From the NCBI RefSeq assembly GCF_009557455.1, contig NZ_CP045651.1, forward strand, positions 2,666,001 to 2,730,000: a stretch of DNA of 64,000 nucleotides, given 5' to 3'. Position numbers and translations under genes: made by a program. Source of the stretch: Alistipes sp. dk3624 (lineage in GTDB: Bacteria; Bacteroidota; Bacteroidia; Bacteroidales; Rikenellaceae). The notes under the pieces were generated by a model. It saw nothing but the letters and a program-made list of their open reading frames with translations. It had not been told where the DNA came from and made no database searches. Shown here piece by piece: positions 1 to 8,946 of the stretch; the stretch's first letter is position 1; each line of letters starts with the position of its first letter.

Positions 1-642
1 CAGCGGGCGATCAACGAAGAGTACCTGCGCGACGAAGGGGCGGGGGAAGAGGAGTACGGAGGGAACCTGATTCTGGTGCGGGATGTGGTCGCCAAGTACG
101 TCAACAGTTGCATTCTGCCGTACGACGCTTCGCAGACCGGTTTCGTGATGCGGGGGCTGGAAGTGCCGGTAAGCTGTCCGTTTGGATTCGGGGAAGGGAA
201 CGGGGAGCATACGGTCGTTTTCGCAGGAAAGTCCGACCGGATCGACCTGCTCGCCGACGGCCTGCTGCGCGTGGTCGATTACAAAACGGGCAAACGGCAT
301 ATCCGGTTCAAAGATCTCGAATCGCTGTTTTTCGGCGATATCCGCGAACGGAGCGCGGCCGTGTTGCAAACGCTGCTTTATTCGCTGATGCTGACCCGTT
401 CGGAGAAGTGCGACGTGCAGCCGGCGCTTTACTATGTCAGAAATATGCAGGAACCGGATTTTTCGCCGCTGCTGCTGGAGGGGAATACGCCGGTCGTCCG
501 TTTTTCGGAGTACCGCGCGGAGTTCGAAGGTCTGCTTCGGCGCGTATTGATCGAACTGTTCGATCTCTCGAAGCCGTTCGTGCAGTGCAGTAGGCAGGAG
601 ACCTGCGCTTTCTGCGATTTCCGCGAAATCTGCCGGCGGTAA
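1..642 (+). CDS. PD-(D/E)XK nuclease family protein, C-terminal part (partial)
   Basis: The frame is open from base 1, so the start lies upstream and only the last 213 residues are visible. They hold a RecB/AddB-type nuclease core: an acidic segment KSDRIDLL followed by VVDYKTGK, matching the D...DxK pattern of the PDDEXK_1 family. The C-terminus has clustered cysteines (CSRQETCAFC then C of EICRR), resembling the 4Fe-4S staple of AddB/Cas4-like nucleases. Probable role: DNA end processing in recombinational repair, possibly as the AddB-like subunit or a standalone nuclease. The helicase-like part that would decide this is outside the window. Confidence 0.85.
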   Translation, partial: QRAINEEYLRDEGAGEEEYGGNLILVRDVVAKYVNSCILPYDASQTGFVMRGLEVPVSCPFGFGEGNGEHTVVFAGKSDRIDLLADGLLRVVDYKTGKRHIRFKDLESLFFGDIRERSAAVLQTLLYSLMLTRSEKCDVQPALYYVRNMQEPDFSPLLLEGNTPVVRFSEYRAEFEGLLRRVLIELFDLSKPFVQCSRQETCAFCDFREICRR

Positions 643-643
643 C

Positions 644-1198
644 TCAGAAGTCGAGCCGGCGGATCACCCGCGCCGGGTTGCCGGCGACGACGACGTCGTC
701 CGGAAACGATTTGGTGACGACGCTGCCCGCCCCGACGACCACCCGTCGTCCGAGGATTACTCCGGGACAGATAACCGCCCCGCCTCCGATCCAGCAGTCG
801 TCCCCGATGGCGATCTCTTTGCACTGCTCGATTCCCTGCCGCCGCTCGCGGTAGTCCATCGGATGGGTGAACGTATAGATCTGTACGGCAGGGCCGATCA
901 GCACGTGGTTTCCGATCCGGACGGGGGCTCCGTCCAGAATAACGCAGTCGAAATTGATGAAACCTTCCGAACCGATATAAAGGTTGTAGCCGTAATCGCA
1001 GTGGAACGGCGGCCGCACCAGGCAGTCGGCTGCGGCGTTGGGCATCAGTTCGGTCACGGCTTTCCGGTATCCTTCCGCATCGATCGACAGGGCGTTCAGC
1101 CTGCCAAGCCGTTCGGACGCCAGCCGCCGCTCTTCGGCCAACTGCCTGTCCATCGTTTCGAACGGTTCTCCGGCGAGCATTTTCTCTTTTTCCGTCAT
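644..1198 (-). CDS. Maltose/galactoside-type O-acetyltransferase (hexapeptide repeat)
   Basis: A 184-residue left-handed beta-helix acetyltransferase of the Maa/NodL/LacA group. The N-terminus EKEKMLAGEPF is the usual Maa-type cap, followed by hexapeptide turns (IGSEGFINFDCVILDG, IGDDCWIGGGAVICPG) and the catalytic-region histidine in TFTHPMD. It would transfer acetyl from acetyl-CoA to a sugar hydroxyl. It is the last gene of a minus-strand group with gtrA (7 bp upstream) and a GT39 enzyme, so the acceptor may be a cell-envelope sugar rather than free maltose (inference). Confidence 0.88.
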   Translation of the reverse strand: MTEKEKMLAGEPFETMDRQLAEERRLASERLGRLNALSIDAEGYRKAVTELMPNAAADCLVRPPFHCDYGYNLYIGSEGFINFDCVILDGAPVRIGNHVLIGPAVQIYTFTHPMDYRERRQGIEQCKEIAIGDDCWIGGGAVICPGVILGRRVVVGAGSVVTKSFPDDVVVAGNPARVIRRLDF

Positions 1199-1205
1199 GC
1201 CGCTA

Positions 1206-1583
1206 TTATTTTCCGGTGAATGTGAAATAATAATTCATAAAGAAGTTCCACAGCGTGACGAGTCCGATGGCGATCAGTTTCGACAGGTAGAAATTCAGGC
1301 GCGCTTTGTCGTTCAGCAGGTAAATGATGATGTTGTTCAGGATCAGTCCAATGGCCGAAATGCCGACGAACTGGACGTACTGCTGCGCCACCTCCGGGTC
1401 ATGGCTGCGGAATGTCCACCAGCGGTTCAACAGGTAATTGGTCGAGGCGGCGGCCATGAATCCCAGCGAGTTGGCGATGTATTTGTTCAGTTTCAGTTTT
1501 TCTTTGAACAGGAAAGTGATGCCGAAATCCACCACCACTCCGGTGCCGCCGACGACGCAGAATTTTATGAATTGCAGGAACAT
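1206..1583 (-). CDS. GtrA family membrane protein
   Basis: A 125-residue four-helix membrane protein of the GtrA/DPMS family: FIKFCVVGGTGVVVDFG at the N-terminus, then NYLLNRWWTFR and a final FFMNYYFTF segment. GtrA-like proteins take part in moving or synthesising polyprenyl-linked sugars. The gene sits 5 bp downstream of a GT39-type glycosyltransferase, which uses polyprenyl-phosphate sugars, so the two probably work together on an envelope glycan. Confidence 0.88.
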   Translation of the reverse strand: MFLQFIKFCVVGGTGVVVDFGITFLFKEKLKLNKYIANSLGFMAAASTNYLLNRWWTFRSHDPEVAQQYVQFVGISAIGLILNNIIIYLLNDKARLNFYLSKLIAIGLVTLWNFFMNYYFTFTGK

Positions 1584-1588
1584 GTCGC

Positions 1589-3280
1589 TTATTTTTTCAG
1601 GTTTATTTTTACGGTTTTGCCGTTGAACCAGGTTGTTGCGGGCAGGTTGGCGATCGTGAATCCGACCTGGAACGTGCGAGGCGTCAGTGCCGGTACCACG
1701 AAGTCCGCGGTTCCTTGCAGTTCGCCGTGCGGGGGTAGCGTGCCGGTTATCGGCAACTTATATCGGTGGGTCGGTTCGCTGCGGTTACGCCATACGATGC
1801 TGACCGAAACCGAATCTCCGTCGATTTGGTATTCGTAGGGGTAAGGATTGTGCAGCGTCAGGCGCAAATGTAGCGTGTCTCCCGCCGCGACCTGTCCGGG
1901 AAGCGCGTCATAGGCGACGTCGATCCTGCGGACGGGAGTGAAATGCTCCGTTTCGATGTATTCGAACCGCTTCCCGTTACTCAGTTTCAAGCGTCGTTTG
2001 CCGGGAACGCTGTCCCAAACCTGCAGGATCGCCGGTTTCCCGGCCATCCGGTCGTCATCGTCCTTCAGTTCGTACTGGCTGGTACGGTAGCGGATCGACG
2101 GTTGGGCGTATGCCGTTTGTCCGGTATAAAAACCGTATTTCGCGGCATCCGTATAACTGCCGTCGAAAATAACGGGCCGGCCGTCGGCCGCTGCTGCTAT
2201 TTCGTTGTAGGAGGCACGGTTGTCGAATACTTCGAACTTCAGTCCCAGCGGATTGAATATCATTTCGATGCGCACCAGCGCGATCAGCGCGATCGTAATC
2301 CATCCGACGCGGACGATGTAGCGGCGCAGCCGTTCGCGCCCCTGCGTGAACAGGTACAGTACGGCGATCACGCCGAACGTGGCGGGGATTTCCCACTGCG
2401 GCTGTACGTATCCGCGTGTCGTGGAAGCGAGGAAAAACAGAATGAATCCGGCCGAAATACAATTCAGAGCTCTCAGTACCGGAGTGTGGCCTTTGGTTTT
2501 CCACCATCCTTTCAAAAATACGGGGAATAGGAACGGGTTGAAAATAGCGAACAGATTCAGCAGGTATTCCGTAACGAACGAGTATTCGAAATCGCGGGTG
2601 CGTCCGTCCAGGTGGTAACGGAACGAAATCCAGTCGTGCTGGTACTGCCACCACAGGTGCGGGGCGATCAGTGCGAGCGTCAGCAGGCAGGCTACGTAGA
2701 ATTTCGGATTCTTCAGTAGCCGGAGGTTCGAAAGCACGATGAACAGCACGACCAGCGCTCCGTGGTATTTGCTGTAAGCCAGCGCTGCGATCATGACCCC
2801 CATCAACAGTGCGCTCGACCAGCGGTCGTCCTCGGTAAACTTTTTATAGAACCACAGCAGCAGCGCGGTAAAAAGCATCAGCGGCCCGTCCGGAACGGCG
2901 ATGAATCCGTACAGTTGCAGGATCGGCATGGCTGCGGCGATCAGTGCGAACAGTCCTGCTTCGCGGCTGTCGGCCGAAGCCGGTCTGACGATTTTCCACA
3001 GGACGAACAGGTACAGCGGTTGCAGCAGCGTGAACAGGAAACGAACGCCCAGTTCCCCGCCCAGAAAACCGCCCAGTCTGACCAGCAGCGCGGTCATCGG
3101 CGGATGATCGAAATAGCCCCATGCCAGGGACTCCGAAAACATGTGATAGTAGGCCTCGTCGTTGGCCAGTTCGGTGCATCCGGCTTGGATCAGGTTGACG
3201 ATCCACCATCCGCCGAGCAAAAGTCCCAGCAGCGTATCCGGGTTTTTGGGAACAGGTATGTTTTTTATGCTGTTGTGCAT
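1589..3280 (-). CDS. GT39/ArnT-like glycosyltransferase, integral membrane
   Basis: About 563 residues. The family signature at the N-terminus includes ELANDEAYYHMFSESLAWGY and DHPPMTALLVRLGG, with the acidic residues and DHPP motif of dolichyl-phosphate-mannose/ArnT-type transferases. It is followed by about ten hydrophobic segments and a roughly 180-residue C-terminal beta-rich domain. It should transfer a sugar from a polyprenyl phosphate to an envelope acceptor on the periplasmic side. An in-frame ATG at 3352 exists, but a minus-strand -7 element TACATTTG (3341-3348) lies between it and 3280, so the start at 3280 (MHNSIKN) is preferred. First gene of the GT39-gtrA-acetyltransferase operon. 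Confidence 0.85.
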   Translation of the reverse strand: MHNSIKNIPVPKNPDTLLGLLLGGWWIVNLIQAGCTELANDEAYYHMFSESLAWGYFDHPPMTALLVRLGGFLGGELGVRFLFTLLQPLYLFVLWKIVRPASADSREAGLFALIAAAMPILQLYGFIAVPDGPLMLFTALLLWFYKKFTEDDRWSSALLMGVMIAALAYSKYHGALVVLFIVLSNLRLLKNPKFYVACLLTLALIAPHLWWQYQHDWISFRYHLDGRTRDFEYSFVTEYLLNLFAIFNPFLFPVFLKGWWKTKGHTPVLRALNCISAGFILFFLASTTRGYVQPQWEIPATFGVIAVLYLFTQGRERLRRYIVRVGWITIALIALVRIEMIFNPLGLKFEVFDNRASYNEIAAAADGRPVIFDGSYTDAAKYGFYTGQTAYAQPSIRYRTSQYELKDDDDRMAGKPAILQVWDSVPGKRRLKLSNGKRFEYIETEHFTPVRRIDVAYDALPGQVAAGDTLHLRLTLHNPYPYEYQIDGDSVSVSIVWRNRSEPTHRYKLPITGTLPPHGELQGTADFVVPALTPRTFQVGFTIANLPATTWFNGKTVKINLKK

Positions 3281-3340
3281 ACGGAACCGTTTCGTTCGTC
3301 GTTCGTTACGGGCAATGTCCTGCCGCCGGCGAATTTTTCG

Positions 3341-3348
3341 CAAATGTA
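3341..3348 (-). promoter_or_regulatory. -7 element for the GT39-gtrA-acetyltransferase operon
   Basis: Reads TACATTTG on the minus strand, matching the Bacteroidetes -7 consensus TAnnTTTG, about 60 bp upstream of the GT39 start. No clear -33 element was seen. Confidence 0.5.
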
Positions 3349-3407
3349 ACAAAAAAACAGGAATTCGACGTCGGCGGAGAACCGGAGCCGGAGACAGGCG
3401 CCGGCGG

Positions 3408-4253
3408 TTATCCTTCGGCCAGCTCTTTCAGCAGCGCGATCTCCTGCGGCCAACGGGATTCGTCGGGCGTTTCGAGGATCAGCGGCATGTCGTCGAAACG
3501 CTTGTCGCGGGCGATGTAACGGAATACCGTCATGCCCAGCGTCCCTTCGCCGAGGCTCTGGTGCCGGTCTACGCGGCTTCCGAGCGGTTTCATCGCGTCG
3601 TTCAGGTGCATCCCCCGCAGGTAGCCGAATCCGACGACGCGCTCCAGTTCGTCGAACGTCCGGTCGCAGGCCGCCTCGCTGCCGAGGTCGTATCCGGCGG
3701 CGAAGGCGTGGCAGGTGTCGATGCAGACGCCCACCCGGCTTTTGTCTTCGACCCGTTCGATGATGGCGGCCAGATGTTCGAATGCGAAACCGACGTTGCT
3801 TCCCTGACCGGCCGTGTTTTCGATCACGGCCGTGACGCCCCGCGTCGCCGCGAGCGTCAGGTTGATCGATTCGGCGACCCGCCGGAGGCATTCTTCGATC
3901 GTGATTTGTCCCAGGTGGCTGCCCGGGTGGAAGTTCAGCCGGTCGAGGCCGAGCTGTTCGCACCGCCGCATTTCGTCGAGGAAGGCGGTGCGGGATTTGC
4001 GCAGCCCCTCTTCGTCCGGATGCCCCAGGTTGATCAGGTAGCTGTCGTGCGGGAGAATCTGTGCCGGTTGGTAATGATCCGTCCGGCAGTTCTCGCCGAA
4101 CGCTTCGATCGATTTGGGACTGAGCGGCGCGGCCGTCCACTGGCGCTGGTTCTTGGTGAAAAGGGCGAAAGCGGTCGCCCCGATGGTATGCGCGTTCAGC
4201 GGGGCGTTTTCTACGCCCCCCGATGCGCTGACGTGTGCTCCGAAGTATTTCAT
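3408..4253 (-). CDS. nfo: Endonuclease IV (AP endonuclease)
   Basis: 281 residues, the normal length for Nfo. It starts with [18 protein letters not shown] and contains the metal-binding motifs of the family: [61 protein letters not shown] and a final LETPDE. It cleaves DNA 5' of abasic sites in base excision repair, using three zinc ions. Divergent from the DUF3078 gene. No irregularity seen. Confidence 0.96.
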   Translation of the reverse strand: MKYFGAHVSASGGVENAPLNAHTIGATAFALFTKNQRQWTAAPLSPKSIEAFGENCRTDHYQPAQILPHDSYLINLGHPDEEGLRKSRTAFLDEMRRCEQLGLDRLNFHPGSHLGQITIEECLRRVAESINLTLAATRGVTAVIENTAGQGSNVGFAFEHLAAIIERVEDKSRVGVCIDTCHAFAAGYDLGSEAACDRTFDELERVVGFGYLRGMHLNDAMKPLGSRVDRHQSLGEGTLGMTVFRYIARDKRFDDMPLILETPDESRWPQEIALLKELAEG

Positions 4254-4374
4254 GACAAACGTTTAATTAGTTCGTTGACGCTGCCGGCAATCCGGGTCGT
4301 GTTTTCGCCGTTTTTCACGTCGCCTGCCGTCGGGATTCCGCAGGCGGCGACGTCGCCGGGAGACCGGCGTCGAA

Positions 4375-4382
4375 CAAAGCTA
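4375..4382 (-). promoter_or_regulatory. -7 element for nfo
   Basis: Minus strand TAGCTTTG fits TAnnTTTG, about 120 bp upstream of the nfo start. No well-spaced -33 element was found. Confidence 0.4.
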
Positions 4383-4434
4383 CGACTTTTTTGCAGAAAA
4401 ACCGATGAACGGCAAAACACTGGCCAAATATTGT

Positions 4435-4442
4435 TATCTTTG
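4435..4442 (+). promoter_or_regulatory. -7 element for the DUF3078 gene
   Basis: TATCTTTG, an exact TAnnTTTG match, 22 bp before the ATG at 4464. It supports that start over a longer open frame reading in from upstream. Confidence 0.6.
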
Positions 4443-4463
4443 CCCAAATCCAATCCGGAAATT

Positions 4464-5468
4464 ATGAAACGGCTGAATTTACTTCTGATACTTGCAGGAT
4501 TCATAATGGTTTCGAACCAGGGTTTGGCGCAATTTTCCATTTCGAAAGTCCCCAGCGAAGCCGATACGCGGCTCAAAAAGGACTCCGTGAAACCCATCTC
4601 CGCCGTCAGCAACGAGTTTTTCAGCGAGGCCCGGTTCCGCGCTGAGAAAAGACGGTTGCGCAAGGAGCGCAATACGCTTACCTGCACGGTGGGACTGAAC
4701 CTGAACCAGACTAAATTCGACAACTGGGCACCGGGCGGCGTCAATACTTTTTCCGGGGTGGCCTCGTTGCTTTTTAATCATGTTTATCAGCGTGACCGGC
4801 TGCGCCTGGCGACCCAGTTGGATTCGAAATACGGGATGAACGTTATCTCGGGCAAAACCTTTAAAAATATCGACTATTTCATTCTCAACGTAAACAGCGC
4901 GTGGAACATATCGCGTTGCTGGGCCTATAGCGCCAGCGTCGACCTGCGCAGCCAGTGGACCAAAGGGTTCCGATCGGCGGACGATAAAACGATGGTCAGC
5001 AACATCATGTCGCCGGGTACGCTGGCGCTCGGCGTCGGTTTTACGTTCCGGGCGCTGAAAAAGGACAATACGGCGTGCAAAGTTCCGATCGTGATTACGG
5101 TCAACCCGTTGAGCGGTAGCATGACGTTCGTGCTGAGCGACACGCTGTCCAAACAGGGGGTTGCCGGAGTCGAGCCGGGCAAGCACCAGAAGAGCGCCCT
5201 GGGCTCGACGATGCGGATCGACCTGAACCAGCCGATCGCCAAAAGCAAGCTGAATTATATCACCTATTTTTACGTTTCCACCAACTACGAGAAAAATAAT
5301 TACGTGGAGTGGCAGAACACGTTGAATATCAAAATTACCCAAATCATCAACGCGAGCGCGTTCTGTCGGATGATCTACAACGAAGTGCAACCGACTCCTC
5401 GCAATAAGCCGTTGCAATGGAACTATACGTTCGGGTTGGGTGTTGCGTATACGTTCAAGAACAAGTGA
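4464..5468 (+). CDS. DUF3078 domain-containing secreted protein
   Basis: 334 residues with a clear signal peptide (MKRLNLLLILAGFIMVSNQG then LAQ). The frame is open well upstream, but the signal peptide and the -7 element at 4435-4442 fix the start here. The body has alternating beta strands, for example TVGLNLNQTKFDNWAPGG and RLATQLDSKYGMN, and ends in an aromatic-rich strand (GLGVAYTFKNK). This is typical of the outer-membrane-barrel-like DUF3078 family common in Bacteroidetes. Function unknown; likely outer membrane. Followed by the S41 protease gene 50 bp downstream. Confidence 0.82.
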   Translation: MKRLNLLLILAGFIMVSNQGLAQFSISKVPSEADTRLKKDSVKPISAVSNEFFSEARFRAEKRRLRKERNTLTCTVGLNLNQTKFDNWAPGGVNTFSGVASLLFNHVYQRDRLRLATQLDSKYGMNVISGKTFKNIDYFILNVNSAWNISRCWAYSASVDLRSQWTKGFRSADDKTMVSNIMSPGTLALGVGFTFRALKKDNTACKVPIVITVNPLSGSMTFVLSDTLSKQGVAGVEPGKHQKSALGSTMRIDLNQPIAKSKLNYITYFYVSTNYEKNNYVEWQNTLNIKITQIINASAFCRMIYNEVQPTPRNKPLQWNYTFGLGVAYTFKNK

Positions 5469-5518
5469 TGACGGAACGGTTTCTGCATAGGTGGCACGAT
5501 GCAAAAGAGATTTGAAGT

Positions 5519-7150
5519 ATGTATAAAAACAGTAAATTCACCATTATTCTGCCGGCGGTCGTAGCCTGTTCGCTGGTGGCGGGGGTTCTTTTGGGCGGCC
5601 TGGTTTTTCGCACGAGTCGTCCGGTCGTCCGGCGGCCCGCCCTGACGGCTCCGGGCAGCGACAAGATCAATCGGCTGCTGTCGCTGATCGGGACGCAGTA
5701 CGTGGACTCGGTTTCGATCGATTCGCTGACCGAACGGGTCATTCCGCTGATCCTCGATGAGCTGGATCCCCATTCCACGTACCTGTCGGCTCAAGATCTG
5801 TCGCGGGCGAAGGAGAGCATCGAAGGGGAATTCGACGGGATCGGGGTCGTTTTCAATATGGCGACCGATACGGTGATCGTGCTGAACGTGGTCAACTCGG
5901 GGCCGAGCGCCAAGGCCGGAATACAGGCCGGGGACCGCATCGTGACGGTGAACGATACCGTGGTGGCCGGCATTAAGATGCCGCAGGACAGCGTCGTGAA
6001 ACGGTTGCGCGGGCCGCGCGGCAGCCAGGTGACGCTCGGTATCCAGCGGGCGGGCGTAAAGGATCTGGTTCCGTTCGTCGTGACCCGCGACGCCATTCCT
6101 ATCAAAAGCATCGTCGCCGCCTACATGATCCGTCCCGAAACGGGGTATATCAAGTTCGAACAGTTCTCGATGAATGCTCATAAAGAACTGGCCGAAGCGA
6201 TCGCTCGGTTGAAGGAGCAGGGTATGAAAAAACTGATCCTCGACGTGCGCGGCAATCCGGGGGGATTGCTCGACCAGGCGATTTTGATATCGCGGGAGTT
6301 TCTTCCGAAAGGCAAAATGATCGTTTATACGCAGGATCGTGACGGGAACCGGGAGATCGAATACAGCGAAGGGAACGGCAAGTTTATGGACGAGGAACTG
6401 GTCGTTCTGATCGACGAGAACAGCGCTTCGGCGAGCGAGATTCTGGCCGGCGCGCTCCAGGATAACGACCGGGGAACGATCATCGGTCGCAGATCGTTCG
6501 GTAAGGGGCTGGTGCAGAATCAGATTCCGTTTCCGGACGGTTCGGCGGTACGGCTTACCGTCGCCCGTTACTATACGCCGACCGGACGTTCGATCCAGAA
6601 ACCGTACAGCAACGGACGCGAAGATTACTACAACGAATTGTTGTCGCGTTACCAGCACGACGAAATGTTTTCGGCCGACAGCATCCATTTTGCCGACAGC
6701 CTGAAATATACGACCGAGTCGGGACGCGTGGTGTACGGCGGAGGCGGGATCATGCCGGATATTTTCGTTCCGGTCGATACGACGGATATGACGCCCTATT
6801 TCCGCGAGGTCGCCGGGCGCAGCATCTTGTACAAGTTTACGCTGGAATTTTCCGACCGTTACCGCGGGCAGTTGAACAAGATCCGTTCGCTGGAAGAACT
6901 CGACCGGTTTTTCGACCGGCAGCCGAATCTGTTGAACGAGTTCGTAAGTTACGCGGCAAAAGCGGGCGTGGCGCCAAAGCCCGCCGAGATCGAGCGTTCG
7001 AAAGCGATCCTGCTGGCGCAGCTCAAGGCTTACATCGGCCGGAATACGGAGTTGGAGGACAATGCGTTCTATCACGAAATCCAGGGAATCGACAACGTGA
7101 TTGCCCGGTCGATCGAAGTGCTCGATTCCGCCGGGCACGCCGGATCGTGA
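5519..7150 (+). CDS. S41 family C-terminal processing peptidase (CtpA-like)
   Basis: 543 residues. An N-terminal signal anchor (IILPAVVACSLVAGVLLGG) is followed by a region containing LDPHSTYLSAQDL, a PDZ domain (about residues 90-170, including GIQAGDRIVTVNDT) and the S41 catalytic domain. The Ser is in ENSASASEILAGAL and the Lys in GRRSFGKGLVQNQ, the Ser/Lys dyad of carboxy-terminal proteases. A C-terminal extension of about 150 residues follows, as is usual in Bacteroidetes CtpA. Acts in the periplasm on C-termini of exported proteins. Confidence 0.93.
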   Translation: MYKNSKFTIILPAVVACSLVAGVLLGGLVFRTSRPVVRRPALTAPGSDKINRLLSLIGTQYVDSVSIDSLTERVIPLILDELDPHSTYLSAQDLSRAKESIEGEFDGIGVVFNMATDTVIVLNVVNSGPSAKAGIQAGDRIVTVNDTVVAGIKMPQDSVVKRLRGPRGSQVTLGIQRAGVKDLVPFVVTRDAIPIKSIVAAYMIRPETGYIKFEQFSMNAHKELAEAIARLKEQGMKKLILDVRGNPGGLLDQAILISREFLPKGKMIVYTQDRDGNREIEYSEGNGKFMDEELVVLIDENSASASEILAGALQDNDRGTIIGRRSFGKGLVQNQIPFPDGSAVRLTVARYYTPTGRSIQKPYSNGREDYYNELLSRYQHDEMFSADSIHFADSLKYTTESGRVVYGGGGIMPDIFVPVDTTDMTPYFREVAGRSILYKFTLEFSDRYRGQLNKIRSLEELDRFFDRQPNLLNEFVSYAAKAGVAPKPAEIERSKAILLAQLKAYIGRNTELEDNAFYHEIQGIDNVIARSIEVLDSAGHAGS

Positions 7151-7161
7151 CCGATTGCGCA

Positions 7162-7210
7162 TCTATAAAACGAACGGGCTACCGCTGCGGTAGCCCGTTC
7201 GTTTTATAGA
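7162..7210. terminator. Bidirectional terminator between the S41 protease and adk
   Basis: A perfect inverted repeat with 24-bp arms (7162-7185 and 7187-7210) around a single T. The GC-rich core ends in TTTT on either strand. It lies between two convergent genes and can serve both. Confidence 0.85.
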
Positions 7211-7223
7211 TCCGTTCCGTTTT

Positions 7224-7802
7224 CTATTTCAGGAGCGGGTCGATCTCGGCGCATAGGTTTCTGAATATCCCGTCGATATCTCCGGTGCCGTTAACGGCGC
7301 GGTATTTCCCCTGTTTTTTATAGTGTTCGGCTACGATGGCCGTTTGAGCTTTGTAAACGTCGATCCGGTTCCGGATGACCGATTCGCAGCGATCGTCGGC
7401 CCGGCCGCTGTCCTTGCTGCGGAGCAGGATCCGTTTGATCAGTTCTTCGTCGGGAACTTCCAGCGACAGTATCAGGTTGATCGGCGCGCCGTGCATTTCC
7501 ATGATTTTGTCGAACGCTTCGGCTTGCGGCGTGGTTCTCGGGAATCCGTCGAAAACGTTTCCCTTGCAGTCTTTGTGCTTGCAGACATACTCGGTTATGA
7601 TGTCGATAACCAATTCGTCCGGAGCCAGATGCCCCTTGTCGATGTAACTTTTCATACTTCGGCCCAGCGGCGATTCCTGCCGGATCTCTTCCCGGATGAC
7701 TTCTCCGGTCGAGATGTGGTGAAAACCGTATTTTTCGATCAGTTTGGCTGCCTGCGTTCCCTTTCCGGCCCCCGGCGGGCCGAACAATACAATGTTCAAC
7801 AT
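7224..7802 (-). CDS. adk: Adenylate kinase
   Basis: 192 residues. P-loop GPPGAGKGTQAAKL near residues 8-21, AMP-binding segments HHISTGEVIREE and FDGFPRTTPQAEAF, and a short LID (RSKDSGRADDR) without zinc cysteines, so this is the short form usual in Bacteroidetes. Catalyses ATP + AMP to 2 ADP in the cytoplasm. Divergent from thiL, with overlapping promoters. Confidence 0.97.
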   Translation of the reverse strand: MLNIVLFGPPGAGKGTQAAKLIEKYGFHHISTGEVIREEIRQESPLGRSMKSYIDKGHLAPDELVIDIITEYVCKHKDCKGNVFDGFPRTTPQAEAFDKIMEMHGAPINLILSLEVPDEELIKRILLRSKDSGRADDRCESVIRNRIDVYKAQTAIVAEHYKKQGKYRAVNGTGDIDGIFRNLCAEIDPLLK

Positions 7803-7840
7803 CGTGTTAAAATTTAATGATTCACTCTTTTAAATGTTAA

Positions 7841-7870
7841 CAAAAGTAGTGTATTTTTTTGCCGGAACAA
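7841..7870 (-). promoter_or_regulatory. adk promoter
   Basis: Minus strand: TTG (7870-7868), a 19-bp spacer, then TACTTTTG (7848-7841). A complete Bacteroidetes -33/-7 pair, 39 bp upstream of the adk ATG. It interleaves with the thiL promoter on the other strand. Confidence 0.65.
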
Positions 7871-7887
7871 AAGATAAAGTACCTTTG
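7858..7887 (+). promoter_or_regulatory. thiL promoter
   Basis: TTTG (7858-7861), an 18-bp spacer, then TACCTTTG (7880-7887), 22 bp before the thiL ATG. Good fit to the Bacteroidetes primary sigma consensus. Confidence 0.7.
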
Positions 7888-7909
7888 TGTTTACTAAAAC
7901 GCAATAAAA

Positions 7910-8932
7910 ATGGATGATACGAAGCGAACGGAGATCGCCGAACTGGGCGAATTCGGCCTGATCGACCGGATCTGCGCCCCTTTCGAGCCGCAGCAGAAAA
8001 CCACGGTAAAGGGATGCGGAGACGACGCCGCCGTACTCGATGCGGGAGATCGTTACGGATTGGTTTCGACCGACCTGATGTTGGAAGGTGTACATTTCGA
8101 CCTGACCTATTTCCCGTTGCAGCATCTGGGGTATAAAGCGGTCGTGGTGGCCGTGTCGGATATTCTGGCGATGAACGGGACGCCGCGGCAAGTACTGGTA
8201 TCGCTCGGGATATCGTCGCGTTTCTCGGTCGAGATGATCGACCGGTTCTACGAAGGGGTGCGGGCCGCCTGTTCCGATTTCAAGACCGACCTGGTCGGAG
8301 GAGATACGTCGGCCTCGGTTAACGGCCTTACGATCAGCGTGACCGCGACCGGCGACGTGGACAAGGACAAGATCGCGTACCGTAGCGGAGCCGGAGCGAA
8401 CGACCTGATCTGCCTGACGGGCGACTTGGGAGCCGCTTATATGGGGCTTCATCTGCTGGAACGCGAGAAACGGGCCTGCGACGGGCATCCGAATCCGGAG
8501 CCGAAGTTCGAAGGGTACGAATATATCCTGCGCAGGCAGTTGAAACCCGATGCGCGGGTGGATGTCGTCGAAAAACTCGCCCAAAGCGGAATCGTGCCTA
8601 CGTCGATGATCGATATTTCGGACGGGCTGTCGTCCGAACTGCTGCACCTGTGCAAAGCGTCGGACAAGGGAGCGCGGATCTACCTGAACCGGCTGCCGAT
8701 CGCCAAGCAGACCTATGCGATGGCGGACGAACTGCACAGCGATCCGGTGGTTGCCGCGTTGAACGGCGGCGACGATTACGAGTTGTTATTTACCGTGCCG
8801 CTCGCCCGGCGGCAGGAAGTCTTCGCGCTCGGGGTGGACGTGATCGGTCATATGACCGAAGCGGGAACCGGAGCCGCGTTGGTCACACCTGACGGGCAGG
8901 AAATTGCGTTGCAGGCGCAGGGCTGGAAATAG
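7910..8932 (+). CDS. thiL: Thiamine-monophosphate kinase
   Basis: 340 residues. Typical ThiL/PurM-like features: GEFGLIDRICAPF, KGCGDDAAVLD (Mg/ATP-binding acidic pair), STDLMLEGVHFDL, VSDILAMNGTPRQ, LVGGDTSAS, IDISDGLSSELLHLC and GGDDYELLFTV. Phosphorylates thiamine monophosphate to the diphosphate using ATP, the last step of TPP synthesis. TPP is the cofactor of the E1 enzyme encoded further on, though there is no direct linkage. Confidence 0.95.
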   Translation: MDDTKRTEIAELGEFGLIDRICAPFEPQQKTTVKGCGDDAAVLDAGDRYGLVSTDLMLEGVHFDLTYFPLQHLGYKAVVVAVSDILAMNGTPRQVLVSLGISSRFSVEMIDRFYEGVRAACSDFKTDLVGGDTSASVNGLTISVTATGDVDKDKIAYRSGAGANDLICLTGDLGAAYMGLHLLEREKRACDGHPNPEPKFEGYEYILRRQLKPDARVDVVEKLAQSGIVPTSMIDISDGLSSELLHLCKASDKGARIYLNRLPIAKQTYAMADELHSDPVVAALNGGDDYELLFTVPLARRQEVFALGVDVIGHMTEAGTGAALVTPDGQEIALQAQGWK

Positions 8933-8946
8933 CGGGGTACTCCGGG

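Noticed and set aside
3162-4463. Extended N-terminus for the DUF3078 protein
   Set aside because: The long open stretch runs antisense to endonuclease IV; a signal peptide and -7 element place the real start at 4464.
5423-7162. 579-codon minus-strand frame opposite the S41 protease
   Set aside because: The protease motifs are unambiguous on the plus strand and the reverse frame runs across the terminator and gene boundary.
7162-7210. Large palindrome as a possible mobile-element end or attachment site
   Set aside because: It sits between two convergent genes, ends in T-tracts on both strands and has no nearby recombinase, so a bidirectional terminator explains it.
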